Positions 52,050 through 61,289 are shown, counted from the first letter of the stretch. The stretch: 64,000 nucleotides of DNA from an uncultured Acetatifactor sp. (GCA_910584435.1 CAJUAP010000013.1:1-64000); one strand, 5' to 3'. Translations and numbers: made by a program. The notes: generated by a model from the letters alone, not told the origin.

Positions 52050-53645
52050 CTAATTTCTTCCAAACTCCGTCAATATAAGACCTTTATTGCGATCAAGCGT
52101 CATGCCGATACTCCAGGAATTCACAAACAAAAGCAGCGGATTTCCCTTCATATCCTTCACCTTCTTCATATCAGAGGTGCCTGTCAGCTTTGCAATATCC
52201 ACCTCTTCCTTATTTTCTATCCAGCGGATATGCTCATAGGGCAGATTCTCCAGCCTGATTTCTACATTATATTCGTTTTCCAGACGATACTTCAGCACAT
52301 CAAACTGCAGTACACCGACCACACCCACAATAATCTCTTCCAATCCGGTATTATACTCCTGGAAAATCTGAATTGCACCCTCCTGGGCAATCTGCTCAAT
52401 TCCCTTCACAAACTGCTTCCGTTTCATGGTATCCATCTGCCGCACCCTGGCAAAATGCTCCGGCGCAAACGTTGGAATCCCCTCATACCGAAACTTGTCC
52501 TTAGGCATACACAGCGTATCCCCGATAGAGAAGATTCCCGGATCAAACACCCCGATAATATCTCCCGCATATGCCTCGCTTAAGATTTTCCTCTCATCAG
52601 CCATAATCTGCTGGGGCTGAGAAAGCCGCATCACTTTGTCCCCCTGCACATGGCGCACTTCCATGCTGGCATCAAATCTGCCGGAGCAGATACGCATAAA
52701 GGCGATTCTGTCCCTGTGAGCCTTGTTCATATTTGCCTGAATCTTGAACACAAAGGCGCTGAACTCCTGCTCTATGGGATCAATCATGCCCATATCCGCC
52801 TTCCTGGGACGGGGCGGCATTGTCATATCCAGAAAATGTTTCAGAAATATCTCCACGCCAAAGTTGGTCAGCGCAGAACCAAAGCAGACCGGCGTCAAAT
52901 CTCCCGCACGCACCTGTTCCAAGTCAAATTCCGCGCTGGCGCCGTCCAACAGCTCAATTTCCTCCAGCAGCTTGTCCGCAGGCCCATCCCCGATCAGCTC
53001 ACGCAGAGCGCCTTCGTCCTCAACGGAAACCTCTGCAGTGCTTCCCTCTTTGGTTCCCTTCTCCGTATCAAAATACGCAATCACGCATTTTCTCTGCCTG
53101 TCATAGACACCCTTAAATCCCTTCCCGGAACCAATGGGCCAGTTTAAAGGGCAGGTCGCAATGCCCAGCTCTTTTTCGATATCATCCAGCAGATCAAAGG
53201 TATCGTTGGCATCCCGATCCATTTTGTTGATAAAGGTAAAAATAGGTATCTTGCGCATGACGCAGACTTTGAACAGCTTTCTGGTCTGAGCCTCCACCCC
53301 TTTGGATGCATCAATCACCATCACCGCGGAATCCGCCGCCATCAAGGTACGGTAAGTATCCTCAGAGAAATCCTGATGTCCCGGCGTATCCAGGATATTA
53401 ATGCAGTAGCCGTCATAGTCAAACTGAAGCACGGATGATGTGACGGAAATACCCCTCTGCTTCTCTATCTCCATCCAGTCGGAAACCGCATGTCTGGCAG
53501 TCGCCTTACCCTTGACGCTTCCTGCCAGGTTAATAGCGCCGCCGTACAGCAGAAATTTCTCGGTGAGGGTGGTTTTCCCTGCGTCCGGATGGGAAATAAT
53601 CGCAAAAGTACGGCGACGGTTAATTTCTTTCGTATATTCACTCAT
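52050..53645 (-). CDS. prfC: Peptide chain release factor 3
   Basis: RF3 is a GTPase that removes RF1 and RF2 from ribosomes after termination. The 531 residues show G1 (ISHPDAGKTT), the RGISVTSS switch, G3 (DTPGHQDF), G4 (INKMDRD), and the RF3 C-terminal domains (FVFKIQANMNKAHRDRIAF, VGVVGVLQFDVLKYRL). GGAGG lies 11 bases before the ATG. It sits between deoB and the transglutaminase-like lipoprotein gene. Confidence 0.95.
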   Translation of the reverse strand: MSEYTKEINRRRTFAIISHPDAGKTTLTEKFLLYGGAINLAGSVKGKATARHAVSDWMEIEKQRGISVTSSVLQFDYDGYCINILDTPGHQDFSEDTYRTLMAADSAVMVIDASKGVEAQTRKLFKVCVMRKIPIFTFINKMDRDANDTFDLLDDIEKELGIATCPLNWPIGSGKGFKGVYDRQRKCVIAYFDTEKGTKEGSTAEVSVEDEGALRELIGDGPADKLLEEIELLDGASAEFDLEQVRAGDLTPVCFGSALTNFGVEIFLKHFLDMTMPPRPRKADMGMIDPIEQEFSAFVFKIQANMNKAHRDRIAFMRICSGRFDASMEVRHVQGDKVMRLSQPQQIMADERKILSEAYAGDIIGVFDPGIFSIGDTLCMPKDKFRYEGIPTFAPEHFARVRQMDTMKRKQFVKGIEQIAQEGAIQIFQEYNTGLEEIIVGVVGVLQFDVLKYRLENEYNVEIRLENLPYEHIRWIENKEEVDIAKLTGTSDMKKVKDMKGNPLLLFVNSWSIGMTLDRNKGLILTEFGRN

Positions 53646-53699
53646 AGGTGACAGAACCTCCGTTTTTATATTTTTTATCAGGAACCGGATATTATGATA

Positions 53700-54899
53700 T
53701 TACAGCATCCCCTTCCCTGCAAAAGCAGGCACAATACCAAAATATTGTAACACAGTTGCCCCGATATCTGCAAATGTTTTCCGCGTCCCCATATTTCCCG
53801 GTGCTACTTTCTTCCCATACATTAAAAACGGTGTATATTCACGGGTATGGTCGGTGGTTGCCGTATAGCCGGGGTCGCAGCCGTGATCCGCCGTAATCAT
53901 GAGAATATCTTCCCCTCGCATCTTATCCAGTATCTCCGGAAGCTTCCGGTCAAAGTCACGCAATGCTTTTGCATATCCGTCCACATCCCTGCGGTGCCCG
54001 TACAGCATATCATAATCAACCAGATTAATAAAGCACAAGCCTTCAAAATCTTTATCCAGATATTCCAGAATCCTCAGGATCCCTTCTTCATTTCCGCCGG
54101 TATAAACCGACTCCGTGATGCCCTTTCCGGCGAAGATATCATAAATCTTCCCCACTGCAATCACTGCCTTCCCCTGCTCCGAAAGCTGGTCCAGCATTGT
54201 CACTGCCGGAGGCAGTATGGAGAAATCATGTCTGCGTGACGTCCTGGTATAAGGTCCCCCGTAAGGCCCCGTAAAAGGACGTGCAATGACCCGTCCCACT
54301 CCGTTTTCTCCCTGGAGGATTCCACGGGCGATGCGGCAGTATTCATATAACTGTTCCACAGGTACTATCTCCTCATGAGCCGCAATCTGAAATACACTGT
54401 CCGCGGAAGTATATACAATCAAATCCCCCGTATCTCTATGGGCATCTCCATACTTCTGAATCACTGCTGTACCGGAATAGGGTTGATTGCATAATATTCC
54501 CCGGCCTGTCTTACGTGAAAATTCCTCCAGCACTTCCCCCGGAAATCCCTCCGGGTAAGTGGGCAATGGCTGCGGAGAACAGATGCCTGCGATTTCCCAA
54601 TGGCCGATGGTGGTATCCTTTCCCCTGGAAGCCTCTGTCATTCTGGCATATGCCGCCCCATAGACGCCTTCCCGCTGCCGGGTCTTTTTGCCGGAGCCGT
54701 ATGTCCTGTCTGCCTGATTCACTGCAAGCTCCACTCCATCTATCTGAAACAGCCCCAGCTTTTCCATATGAGGCATATGGAAATAAGGACTGGAAGACAC
54801 GGTTCTCAGTGTGTTTACATTCACATCACCGTAAAGCAGCGCATCTTCCATTCCTCCGATTCCAAAACTATCCAAAACAATCAGAAATATTCTTTTCAT
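53700..54899 (-). CDS. deoB: Phosphopentomutase
   Basis: DeoB interconverts ribose-1-phosphate and ribose-5-phosphate (and the deoxy forms) in nucleoside breakdown. The 399 residues show the alkaline-phosphatase-type metal motif IVLDSFGIGGMEDA at the start, the phosphate-accepting Thr in KDTTIGHWE, and the late metal motifs LVDYDMLYGHRRD and ITADHGCDPG with DHTREYTP. No other nucleoside genes are adjacent; it lies between spoIIIAH and prfC. Confidence 0.95.
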   Translation of the reverse strand: MKRIFLIVLDSFGIGGMEDALLYGDVNVNTLRTVSSSPYFHMPHMEKLGLFQIDGVELAVNQADRTYGSGKKTRQREGVYGAAYARMTEASRGKDTTIGHWEIAGICSPQPLPTYPEGFPGEVLEEFSRKTGRGILCNQPYSGTAVIQKYGDAHRDTGDLIVYTSADSVFQIAAHEEIVPVEQLYEYCRIARGILQGENGVGRVIARPFTGPYGGPYTRTSRRHDFSILPPAVTMLDQLSEQGKAVIAVGKIYDIFAGKGITESVYTGGNEEGILRILEYLDKDFEGLCFINLVDYDMLYGHRRDVDGYAKALRDFDRKLPEILDKMRGEDILMITADHGCDPGYTATTDHTREYTPFLMYGKKVAPGNMGTRKTFADIGATVLQYFGIVPAFAGKGML

Positions 54900-55051
54900 G
54901 TTTTCTTATGTCCTCTCCCATTCTTTTACTGTTAGTATATCACAATTACTATGTAAAATAAACCGTTTCCCCTGGAATCCTTATTATAACTATTCCGGTT
55001 ACTATAAAAATCCCATCGCCATTTCGGTACCCCGAAGTGTTTTTATGCTTC

Positions 55052-55807
55052 CTACTGCACAATTGTGCTGATGGTAATGTTCTCTGCGGCAATTTCGGTC
55101 TTGCGCTTCACAATGTCTTCTATCTGTGCTCTCATGGCGTCATCCAGCACTGCCGCATTCACCACCACATCCACCGCATTGCCGTTAATACTCACCACCA
55201 CATCCTGAAATCCTTTTGCTTCCAGAAGGATTTCCGCAGCAGCTTCCTTTTCCGCGATTTCCGTCATTTGCACCATACTGTTCACCGCCGCCTGCTTTTG
55301 TTCATCGCTGAGTCCGGCACTGTTGATAATCTCCAGCAAGGTCTCCTTGTTCTTCGCTCTGGTCTGTTCCTTTAACAGTTTCGCATCGGACAGTATTGCC
55401 ACGCCTGTATTAGATGTGAACACTGCTTCTCCGGGTATCTCTCCCTCCTCCGGGGTATTTCCTGCGGTCTGACCCTCCGCAGTACCTGACACATCAGCTA
55501 TCTGCATATCCGCATCCAGATAATCATCCACGATGATATCTATATCGGTATCCATGCTCTCAATGTCCGACATTCCATTTGCCAGGTCTTCCTCAGACAG
55601 GTCCAGCAGCCCCTCAGCGGTATAATTCTCTGTGATAACACCTCCTGAAGTCACTGAGCTGGTATTACCTTTAATCACATTGCCGTCATCTACGGTCTGG
55701 TACTCATCCTCCAATCCGGTTCCTGCAAACTGCAGATAACCGGCAATCGCGATCATGATTGCCAGAGCGGTTATCATTAGCTGATTTTTCTTGATCAATC
55801 CTTTCAC
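55052..55807 (-). CDS. spoIIIAH: Stage III sporulation protein AH
   Basis: SpoIIIAH anchors the mother-cell side of the SpoIIIA-SpoIIQ channel. The 251 residues have an N-terminal membrane helix (LMITALAIMIAIAGYLQF), a long acidic linker and a C-terminal ring-building domain with the pattern QKQAAVNSMVQMTEIAEKEAAAE and the FQDVVVSINGNAVDVVV strands. GTG at 55807 is the start, after AGAGGGGAA. It is the last gene of the spoIIIA operon, 81 bases after spoIIIAG. Confidence 0.93.
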   Translation of the reverse strand: MKGLIKKNQLMITALAIMIAIAGYLQFAGTGLEDEYQTVDDGNVIKGNTSSVTSGGVITENYTAEGLLDLSEEDLANGMSDIESMDTDIDIIVDDYLDADMQIADVSGTAEGQTAGNTPEEGEIPGEAVFTSNTGVAILSDAKLLKEQTRAKNKETLLEIINSAGLSDEQKQAAVNSMVQMTEIAEKEAAAEILLEAKGFQDVVVSINGNAVDVVVNAAVLDDAMRAQIEDIVKRKTEIAAENITISTIVQ

Positions 55808-55888
55808 TTTGATTCCCCTCTTCCTGTTTTACTACTTCATTGTATGAGCCTTGAAAATAATATATACCAACCAGTCTGAAAAAATGTG

Positions 55889-56518
55889 TCACTCCATTTT
55901 CACCACCTGTACCTTATGCGCTTCCACGCCGAACAGCGCCTGTATAATGTCCACAATGGTACGGTTTACGGTGCCGCTGCCCGCCCCTTCCGCCACAACC
56001 AATACCCCTTCTATCTGAGGCGGCAGTGTCTTGATCACATATGGTTCGCTTAAACTCCCATCCGTCCGGTATACGGTATTCTCTTCGGTTTCCGATTGGC
56101 TGGTAATACGGCTTCCCCCCTGAAAATCGCTCTCATTGGTTGTGGAACGGCTGACTGGCTGTTCCTTCTCCACCACCAGCTCTTGAGATGATTTTAGTGT
56201 AATCATCACCTTTACTTTTCCCACGCCTGCCACCTGAGACAAACTTTCTGTCAATCTGGCCTCCAGAGAAGCTGCATAAACCTGATCTGTATCCGTTTCT
56301 TTTGTCTCGCTTTCACGTCTGGAAGCGTCCTGTGGCTGTGTCTCACCTCTCGCCGAATTTGAATGCCCGGAATTATCGGCAGAATTCGTCTTATCCTTTA
56401 CAGGAAGCGCAATAATGATTAATAAAATTCCTGCCAGCACAAGAATGATAAAATTATCTCTTTTCAGCCACTTTTGAATTCCCTTTTCCGCCGCCCATTT
56501 CTTCCAATCTATCCTCAT
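55889..56518 (-). CDS. spoIIIAG: Stage III sporulation protein AG
   Basis: SpoIIIAG forms a large ring in the mother-cell membrane channel feeding the forespore. The 209 residues have a short cytoplasmic head, a membrane helix (FIILVLAGILLIIIALPV), a Ser/Asn-rich linker, and a ring domain (RLTESLSQVAGVGKVKVMITL, GVLVVAEGAGSGTVNRTIVDIIQALFGV). ATG 56518 was chosen because GGCAGG precedes it; the longer frame extends into the 17-base tandem repeats. Confidence 0.93.
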   Translation of the reverse strand: MRIDWKKWAAEKGIQKWLKRDNFIILVLAGILLIIIALPVKDKTNSADNSGHSNSARGETQPQDASRRESETKETDTDQVYAASLEARLTESLSQVAGVGKVKVMITLKSSQELVVEKEQPVSRSTTNESDFQGGSRITSQSETEENTVYRTDGSLSEPYVIKTLPPQIEGVLVVAEGAGSGTVNRTIVDIIQALFGVEAHKVQVVKME

Positions 56519-56550
56519 CCTGCCAATCCCCGCCTTTCTTCCGTTCCGGC

Positions 56551-56618
56551 CTTTCTTTCGATCCAATCTTTCTTTCGATCCAATCTTTCTTTCAATCCAA
56601 TCTTTCTTTCGATCTATC
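56551..56618 (-). repeat. 17-bp tandem repeat between spoIIIAF and spoIIIAG
   Basis: Four consecutive units of CTTTCTTTCGATCCAAT (with single changes) lie in the gap upstream of spoIIIAG. The unit length is not a multiple of three, so it is non-coding. The rest of the 56619-56791 gap shows nothing. Confidence 0.9.
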
Positions 56619-56791
56619 CTTCTCCCCTGCGAACCTCTTTCTGCCTCTCAACCAGTATTATCATTTCTATAAAAATGCTGACCCCTATCGGCATACTTGC
56701 AGACATCCCGCATTTGACATGCGCTTACTGCCCGTTCCCCTCAACTGTCTGCAGTTCATAATTAACCGACATTTCCCGGCATTTCAGCGCT

Positions 56792-57379
56792 TTACGGCTG
56801 TCCGAACACATCTATGACAACCGGGTCCACCGATTCTATATTCACATCTATCTCATCCATTTCAATCCCTCCCATCCCCCTGTTATCCCCCATACCCTCC
56901 TGCCCCGGCTGTACCCCTGTCTCCTGCCCCGGCCGTACTCCTGCCTCCTGGCCTGACACTGCACCTGTCCCCTGCCCCGGCCGCGTGTCTGTCCCCCTTC
57001 CTGACTGTCCTCCTGTCTCATCCCCTGTCAGTCCTCCCGTACCCTGTCCCAAGTCCTGCTGCATTTCCAGCTGCCGCATAACTTCCTCCAATGTCATCTG
57101 TTCTAACAACGCATCCGTTGCCGCCGCATTCTCTGACGCTGCCTTCATGCTTTCCTCCAAATCCGCGCCGAATTGTCGTAAAAGCTCCGCTGCCTCCTGT
57201 CCGCCCCCGCCCAGCAGGAAACTGCCCACCGGCAGAAAAAGCTGTACCAGCACCATAACGCTGATCAGCAGTTTCAAATATTTCTCATATGCTTCCTGGG
57301 GCCTGAAATGCACAATTGCCTGCGCACATATCATAAAAATCCCCACTCTGCAGATTGCCTGGAATAACGAATTCTGCAT
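56792..57379 (-). CDS. spoIIIAF: Stage III sporulation protein AF with low-complexity insertion
   Basis: SpoIIIAF is a membrane component of the channel. The 195-residue protein has two N-terminal helices (AICRVGIFMICAQAIVHF, LLISVMVLVQLFLPVGSFLL), a helical middle and a Gly/Gln/Thr-rich low-complexity region (about residues 110-170, units like RPGQETGV) not usual for the family, ending in DEIDVNIESVDPVVID. It starts two bases after the spoIIIAE stop. Confidence 0.88.
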   Translation of the reverse strand: MQNSLFQAICRVGIFMICAQAIVHFRPQEAYEKYLKLLISVMVLVQLFLPVGSFLLGGGGQEAAELLRQFGADLEESMKAASENAAATDALLEQMTLEEVMRQLEMQQDLGQGTGGLTGDETGGQSGRGTDTRPGQGTGAVSGQEAGVRPGQETGVQPGQEGMGDNRGMGGIEMDEIDVNIESVDPVVIDVFGQP

Positions 57380-57381
57380 AA

Positions 57382-58449
57382 CTACACTCCCCTGCCCGCC
57401 ATAGCTGTCACCGCTATGGAAATCAAAAACAATAACACCCCTGTGCCCGATGTACGGAGCAATAACAACCCTGCATCCCCCGTTCTGTCCGCACAGGCAG
57501 TAATACGCTTATCACTGACAATCCCCATAAATGCTGCCGCACATTTCAGCAGACATGCAATCACCGCAATTTTAGCCAATGGTACGGCACATAGTAATAT
57601 AAGCAGCAACAGCAGCACTACTCCTATACTGTTCCTGATTACCACTGCAGAACCCAGCACCAGATCTGCCACCCCGCTTGCTGCAGCACCCACACCCGGA
57701 ATTGCAGAGATAATCTTCTGCAGTACCGAATTCCTGGCAGAATCCACTACAGGCGTAATCAGGGTCTGAAATACCCCGATTCCTGTCACTGCGCCTAATG
57801 CTCCTTTCAGTACCCATCCTATTATCTTCTCCAGCAATTCTATCAAAAAAGTCAGTTTTTCCTCCACCCAGATACCATTCACCACAGACAGCATCACAAA
57901 GCTGTAAATCAAAGGCAGAAGCCCTGCCGCAAGAATGTATTCCACACCATATACGGCAAAAAGCATTAACTGATAAGAAGCCCCCGCCGTAACTGCACCG
58001 GATGAGATTCCCACGGTGATAAGATAAGCCGGCACCAGAAGCTTTACAAACAGCAGACAATTCTCTAAAAGCTGCAGTGCCGTATCCGCAGCCTGTGCAA
58101 AACATTTCAGCAGCACTGCCGTGAACAGAAGATACATAAAATAAAATCCCATGTCCGCCACCTGCCTTTTGTTGAAAATTTCCACAAAATGAGTCATAAG
58201 CGATGACACAATCCCCAGCACCAGCAGCCATACAAATACCTTCCTCATTCCCGAAAACTGCGCGGTTATATTTGACACGCTTCCCTGAAAGAGAGAACTG
58301 ATTGCCCCGAAGATATCTCCTGACATCACCTGGGCAAACAAATCCTCCAGGCTCAATCCCGACTTTGGAAAAAGGGCTTCTATTCCTTCCTCCAGCTTAT
58401 CCAGACCATAGTCCTGCCAGACAAGGTTTAAATCCAGATTCCAATCCAT
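57382..58449 (-). CDS. spoIIIAE: Stage III sporulation protein AE
   Basis: SpoIIIAE is the polytopic membrane protein of the channel. The 355 residues contain a short amphipathic head and about eight helices, with FVWLLVLGIVSSLMTHFVEI, LPLIYSFVMLSVVNGIWVEE and the conserved GWVLKGALGAVTGIGVFQTL. AAGGAGGT is inside the longer frame, so the start is either GTG (four bases after) or ATG 58449; the latter is given. It ends two bases before spoIIIAF. Confidence 0.92.
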   Translation of the reverse strand: MDWNLDLNLVWQDYGLDKLEEGIEALFPKSGLSLEDLFAQVMSGDIFGAISSLFQGSVSNITAQFSGMRKVFVWLLVLGIVSSLMTHFVEIFNKRQVADMGFYFMYLLFTAVLLKCFAQAADTALQLLENCLLFVKLLVPAYLITVGISSGAVTAGASYQLMLFAVYGVEYILAAGLLPLIYSFVMLSVVNGIWVEEKLTFLIELLEKIIGWVLKGALGAVTGIGVFQTLITPVVDSARNSVLQKIISAIPGVGAAASGVADLVLGSAVVIRNSIGVVLLLLLILLCAVPLAKIAVIACLLKCAAAFMGIVSDKRITACADRTGDAGLLLLRTSGTGVLLFLISIAVTAMAGRGV

Positions 58450-58484
58450 CCGCACAAAACCTCCTTCCATTTTCCTCTTACATT

Positions 58485-58625
58485 CCGCACTGCGCTTCCC
58501 TTCATTCCTTCACCGCATACTGCCCCTGCTCTCACCTCATACGCCGCACTGCGCTTCCCTTCATTCCTTCACCGCATACTGCCCCTGCTCTCACCTCATA
58601 CGCCGCACTGCGCTTTCCTTCATTC
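58485..58625 (-). repeat. 59-bp tandem repeat between spoIIIAD and spoIIIAE
   Basis: Two nearly identical 59-base units start CCGCACTGCGCTTCCCTTCA at 58485 and 58544, followed by a partial third at 58603. They fill most of the gap between the two genes. No coding frame or promoter is evident. Confidence 0.9.
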
Positions 58626-58671
58626 CCCTCAGATATTCCCCGCTGCTTCCGGCGACCTGTCTGCGCCCATC

Positions 58672-59058
58672 CTACAGAAAGCTCTGTATCTGCTCAATAA
58701 CAGCAAACAAAATCGGAAGCCCTGCGAACATTACCGTCAACTTTCCCAACACCTCAATCTGTCCTGCCACCGCCTGATATCCCGCATCCTTGCAGATTCC
58801 GGAGCTGAATTCACAAATATAAGTAATGCCTATGACTTTCAGCAAAATAGCCAGATAACCCTCTCCGCCATTCAAATATTCCCTCAGCCGGACAAACTGT
58901 GCAGTCACAGCTCCCACCTGCCGCAGACAGAAACCGAAAATCAAAATGCTCACAGCAAGACCTATATATGTGGCATATTCCGGTTTGGATCCTTTAAACT
59001 GCTGTGCCAGCAGCACCCCCGCAATTCCCAGAAACGCAATTTTGATAAGCTCGGTCAT
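58672..59058 (-). CDS. spoIIIAD: Stage III sporulation protein AD
   Basis: The 128-residue membrane protein has four helices: IKIAFLGIAGVLLAQQF, a YIGLAVSILIFGF segment, LLKVIGITYICEFSSGICKD and LTVMFAGLPILFAVIEQI. The pattern matches SpoIIIAD, a paralogue-like longer version of SpoIIIAC. AGGAG lies seven bases before ATG 59058. Confidence 0.93.
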   Translation of the reverse strand: MTELIKIAFLGIAGVLLAQQFKGSKPEYATYIGLAVSILIFGFCLRQVGAVTAQFVRLREYLNGGEGYLAILLKVIGITYICEFSSGICKDAGYQAVAGQIEVLGKLTVMFAGLPILFAVIEQIQSFL

Positions 59059-59218
59059 ATACATGCTCCTATTCCGGCGCCGCATCCATCCTCCTGACAC
59101 CGGAAACAAGGACACTGCCCTAACTAATCCCCCAAAAACGTATTTCCATCTACAGCATTGCCATAATGCGGAAAGCGCCCCTCAATGACATCCCCTGCGC
59201 TGTTACATTCCCACTCTT

Positions 59219-59413
59219 CTATAGCGAAAACAGCGTCTGAATGGTCTGGAACAGCTCATAGATATAAGGAATAATCCATGTAAGCACCAGAATCAGTCCG
59301 GCAAGACTGATTAAAAACGCATGCTCTTCCCTGCCGCTGTGCTTTAAAATCTGACTCAATATTGTCACCAATATTCCAACTGCCGCTATCTTAAATATCA
59401 GGCTTACTCCCAT
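59219..59413 (-). CDS. spoIIIAC: Stage III sporulation protein AC
   Basis: The 64-residue two-helix membrane protein reads MGVSLIFKIAAVGILVTILS, a SGREEHAFL loop, and LILVLTWIIPYIYEL. Length and sequence match SpoIIIAC. GGAGG lies four bases before ATG 59413; the longer frame reads backward into spoIIIAB. Confidence 0.93.
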   Translation of the reverse strand: MGVSLIFKIAAVGILVTILSQILKHSGREEHAFLISLAGLILVLTWIIPYIYELFQTIQTLFSL

Positions 59414-59433
59414 AACTCCTCCGGCTTCCAGCA

Positions 59434-59952
59434 TCAAATCAATATCAATATCAGCAGCAGTCCGCTCATTGCCCCAAGTCCTACGGCCATTCTGCTCTTT
59501 TCCCGACTCTCTCCCAACAGCTTTTCCTCCGTACTGCCAAGCCATTCCATACTCTGCTCAATAGAACGAAGCTGCATTTGACCGTCCGAGAATCCTGTCT
59601 GTACCGTAAACTGCAGAAACCCCTCCCTGTCCTCATCCTTCAGCGGCAATTCTGCCAATACCTGCTCTATTTCTTCCCGAAATGCCTCTTCAAAGGTTCC
59701 GCCCGCATTCTCTTCCATCCTGTTTCCTATTTCCAGGAATGCGTCTGCAAAAGGCGGAGACACATATCTGGCAATGTGCACACAGCACTCCGGCAGCGCG
59801 GCTCTTCCATACCGTACCTCGCTGGCAAGCAGCTCCAGAATATTCCTTAAACTCCTGAGAGCCTTAATTCTGCCATTCAGCTGCTCCCGGTACCACAGTC
59901 CCAGGCCCAGGCATCCGATGAAAATCATACATCCTCCCGTCACTTTCAGCAT
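59434..59952 (-). CDS. spoIIIAB: Stage III sporulation protein AB
   Basis: The 172-residue protein has helices at each end (MIFIGCLGLGLWYREQ and AVGLGAMSGLLLILILI) and a cytoplasmic helical domain of GspF-like type (LRSLRNILELLASEVRYGRA, LPLKDEDREGFLQF). ATG 59952 follows a GGGGGG-rich site; ATG 59958 is an alternative. It overlaps the end of spoIIIAA by 89 bases in another frame, much longer than typical. Confidence 0.92.
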   Translation of the reverse strand: MLKVTGGCMIFIGCLGLGLWYREQLNGRIKALRSLRNILELLASEVRYGRAALPECCVHIARYVSPPFADAFLEIGNRMEENAGGTFEEAFREEIEQVLAELPLKDEDREGFLQFTVQTGFSDGQMQLRSIEQSMEWLGSTEEKLLGESREKSRMAVGLGAMSGLLLILILI

Positions 59953-60883
59953 GACCATCCCCCCTCTCATATACTTGCCTGATGATACATTTCCCCTTCT
60001 CTTTTCCCAACACAAGCAGCAGGTCAAACATACCGCTCCAAAGCGAAGGCTCCCAGCCAAATCTGCTCTCCACATCCCTCATGCTCTCCCCATGCACTGT
60101 GGCCAATATCTTACATCCACAAGCCGCTGCACGCCGAAGCGCACTCAGTTCTTCGTCACTGCCAATCTCGTCAATGGCAATTACCTGAGGCGACATAGAA
60201 CGCAGCAGCATAAGCATTCCCATATCCTTCGGGCATCCGTCCAGCACATCCGTCCGCATACCAAGATCGTTCTGCGGCCTGCCCATAAAGGAACCTGCCA
60301 GTTCGGAACGCTCATCCACCACGCCCACATTCATTCCACGGCCATAGACACTGCCGTTTGAAATCTGACGTATTAAATCCCGCAGCAGTGTAGTTTTGCC
60401 ACATCCCGGCGGCGAAATAATCAGCGTATTTTTCAGCCTTCCATTGCTATACATTTCTGACAATATTCCGTCCGCGGCCCCTTTTTTCTGATGGGCTACT
60501 CTGATATTCAGATAAGAAATATTTTTCAGCGTCCTGAGCGTCCCGTCCGCTTCCAGCACGGCTTGTCCTGCCACCCCCACCCGATGGCCTCCTGCCACCG
60601 TGATAAATCCACGCCTTAACTCTTCCTCAAAAGCATAAGGAGAATAATGACAGATATGGTCCAGTGTTTCCTCCAGCTCCCTCTCCCCTGCACAATGGGC
60701 ATACGGAGTGACGTCCGTAAACTCCCCTTCTTCCGTGAGAAACAACTCCCTGCCCTCTCTATGTAACACCACAGGTCTGCCCACGCGCATCCTGATCTCC
60801 TGAATATGCTTCTGTTCTTTGGCCGTCCGCCGCCAGAACTCCCTGTACCTTGACGGAAAAAGCTGCAAGATTGATTGTTCCAT
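59864..60883 (-). CDS. spoIIIAA: Stage III sporulation protein AA, channel ATPase
   Basis: SpoIIIAA is the secretion-ATPase-like motor of the mother-cell channel. The 339 residues include an N-terminal domain (IQEIRMRVGRPVVL, RRGFITVAGGHRVGVAG), Walker A (IISPPGCGKTTLLRD), GVVDERSELAGS, Walker B (VIAIDEIGSDEE) and a conserved ATVHGE. It is about 30 residues longer than the Bacillus subtilis protein (307), the extra tail lying over spoIIIAB. AAAGGAGG precedes ATG 60883. It is the first gene of the operon, behind a sigma-E-like promoter. Confidence 0.95.
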   Translation of the reverse strand: MEQSILQLFPSRYREFWRRTAKEQKHIQEIRMRVGRPVVLHREGRELFLTEEGEFTDVTPYAHCAGERELEETLDHICHYSPYAFEEELRRGFITVAGGHRVGVAGQAVLEADGTLRTLKNISYLNIRVAHQKKGAADGILSEMYSNGRLKNTLIISPPGCGKTTLLRDLIRQISNGSVYGRGMNVGVVDERSELAGSFMGRPQNDLGMRTDVLDGCPKDMGMLMLLRSMSPQVIAIDEIGSDEELSALRRAAACGCKILATVHGESMRDVESRFGWEPSLWSGMFDLLLVLGKEKGKCIIRQVYERGDGHAESDGRMYDFHRMPGPGTVVPGAAEWQN

Positions 60884-60903
60884 TAACCTGTCCTCCTTTC
60901 TCA

Positions 60904-60931
60904 AATATATGAAAAAAAGACAGGGATATTC
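60904..60931 (-). promoter_or_regulatory. Candidate sigma-E promoter of the spoIIIA operon
   Basis: On the minus strand GAATA and CATATATT are 15 bases apart, matching the mother-cell sigma-E pattern (KMATA, 14-16 bases, CATAnnnT). The leader would be very short (about 14 bases), so the start point may differ. Confidence 0.45.
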
Positions 60932-61014
60932 CTCATAAATATTTTTTCTTCCTGCTCCCATCCCTTACATTTAAAAACAATGTCCGGACGAAAGGAATCT
61001 ACAATGCAGCCGAT

Positions 61015-61212
61015 ATGAAAAATGAAGGGAAAGTCAAAAGAATGCTGGATGTGATTTTTGAAATGAATGCCCTCTAGTACGACAGACAATACATAGCTCA
61101 TAGTTTTGCATTTACGCTATTTATTGATAATCCTTTGATAAAACAATACAAATATTATGAGTTGCTTTATGAACGATGTCCTGGTCTGCTGAAAGAGGGT
61201 GATGCCCTATAA
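61015..61212 (+). pseudogene. Gene remnant with in-frame amber codon
   Basis: The frame opens MKNEGKVKRMLDVIFEMNAL, hits TAG at 61075, and resumes YDRQYIAHSFAFTLFIDNPL with IKQYKYYELLYERCPGLL before TAA. Residue composition is protein-like on both sides of the stop, suggesting one decayed gene. Upstream codons back to about 60979 also stay open. The family is not recognised. Confidence 0.4.
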
Positions 61213-61217
61213 GAACA

Positions 61218-61289
61218 ATGGAAGTCCTTACATTACTGCTTGTACTATTTGCGGCTTTGTCTTACACAGACAATCATAAAAAGAAATAA
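61218..61289 (+). CDS. 23-residue hydrophobic peptide, possible type I toxin
   Basis: The peptide has one hydrophobic helix (MEVLTLLLVLFAALSY) and a charged tail (TDNHKKK). Size, single helix and basic end resemble small membrane toxins of type I toxin-antitoxin systems in Firmicutes. A 12-bp hairpin begins at its stop codon. No strong ribosome binding site is visible, which is common when translation is controlled by structure. No antisense RNA can be demonstrated from sequence. Confidence 0.4.
   Translation: MEVLTLLLVLFAALSYTDNHKKK

Noticed and set aside
61015..61212. Amber codon read as pyrrolysine
   Set aside because: No Pyl machinery is visible, and the short frame fits a decayed gene better.
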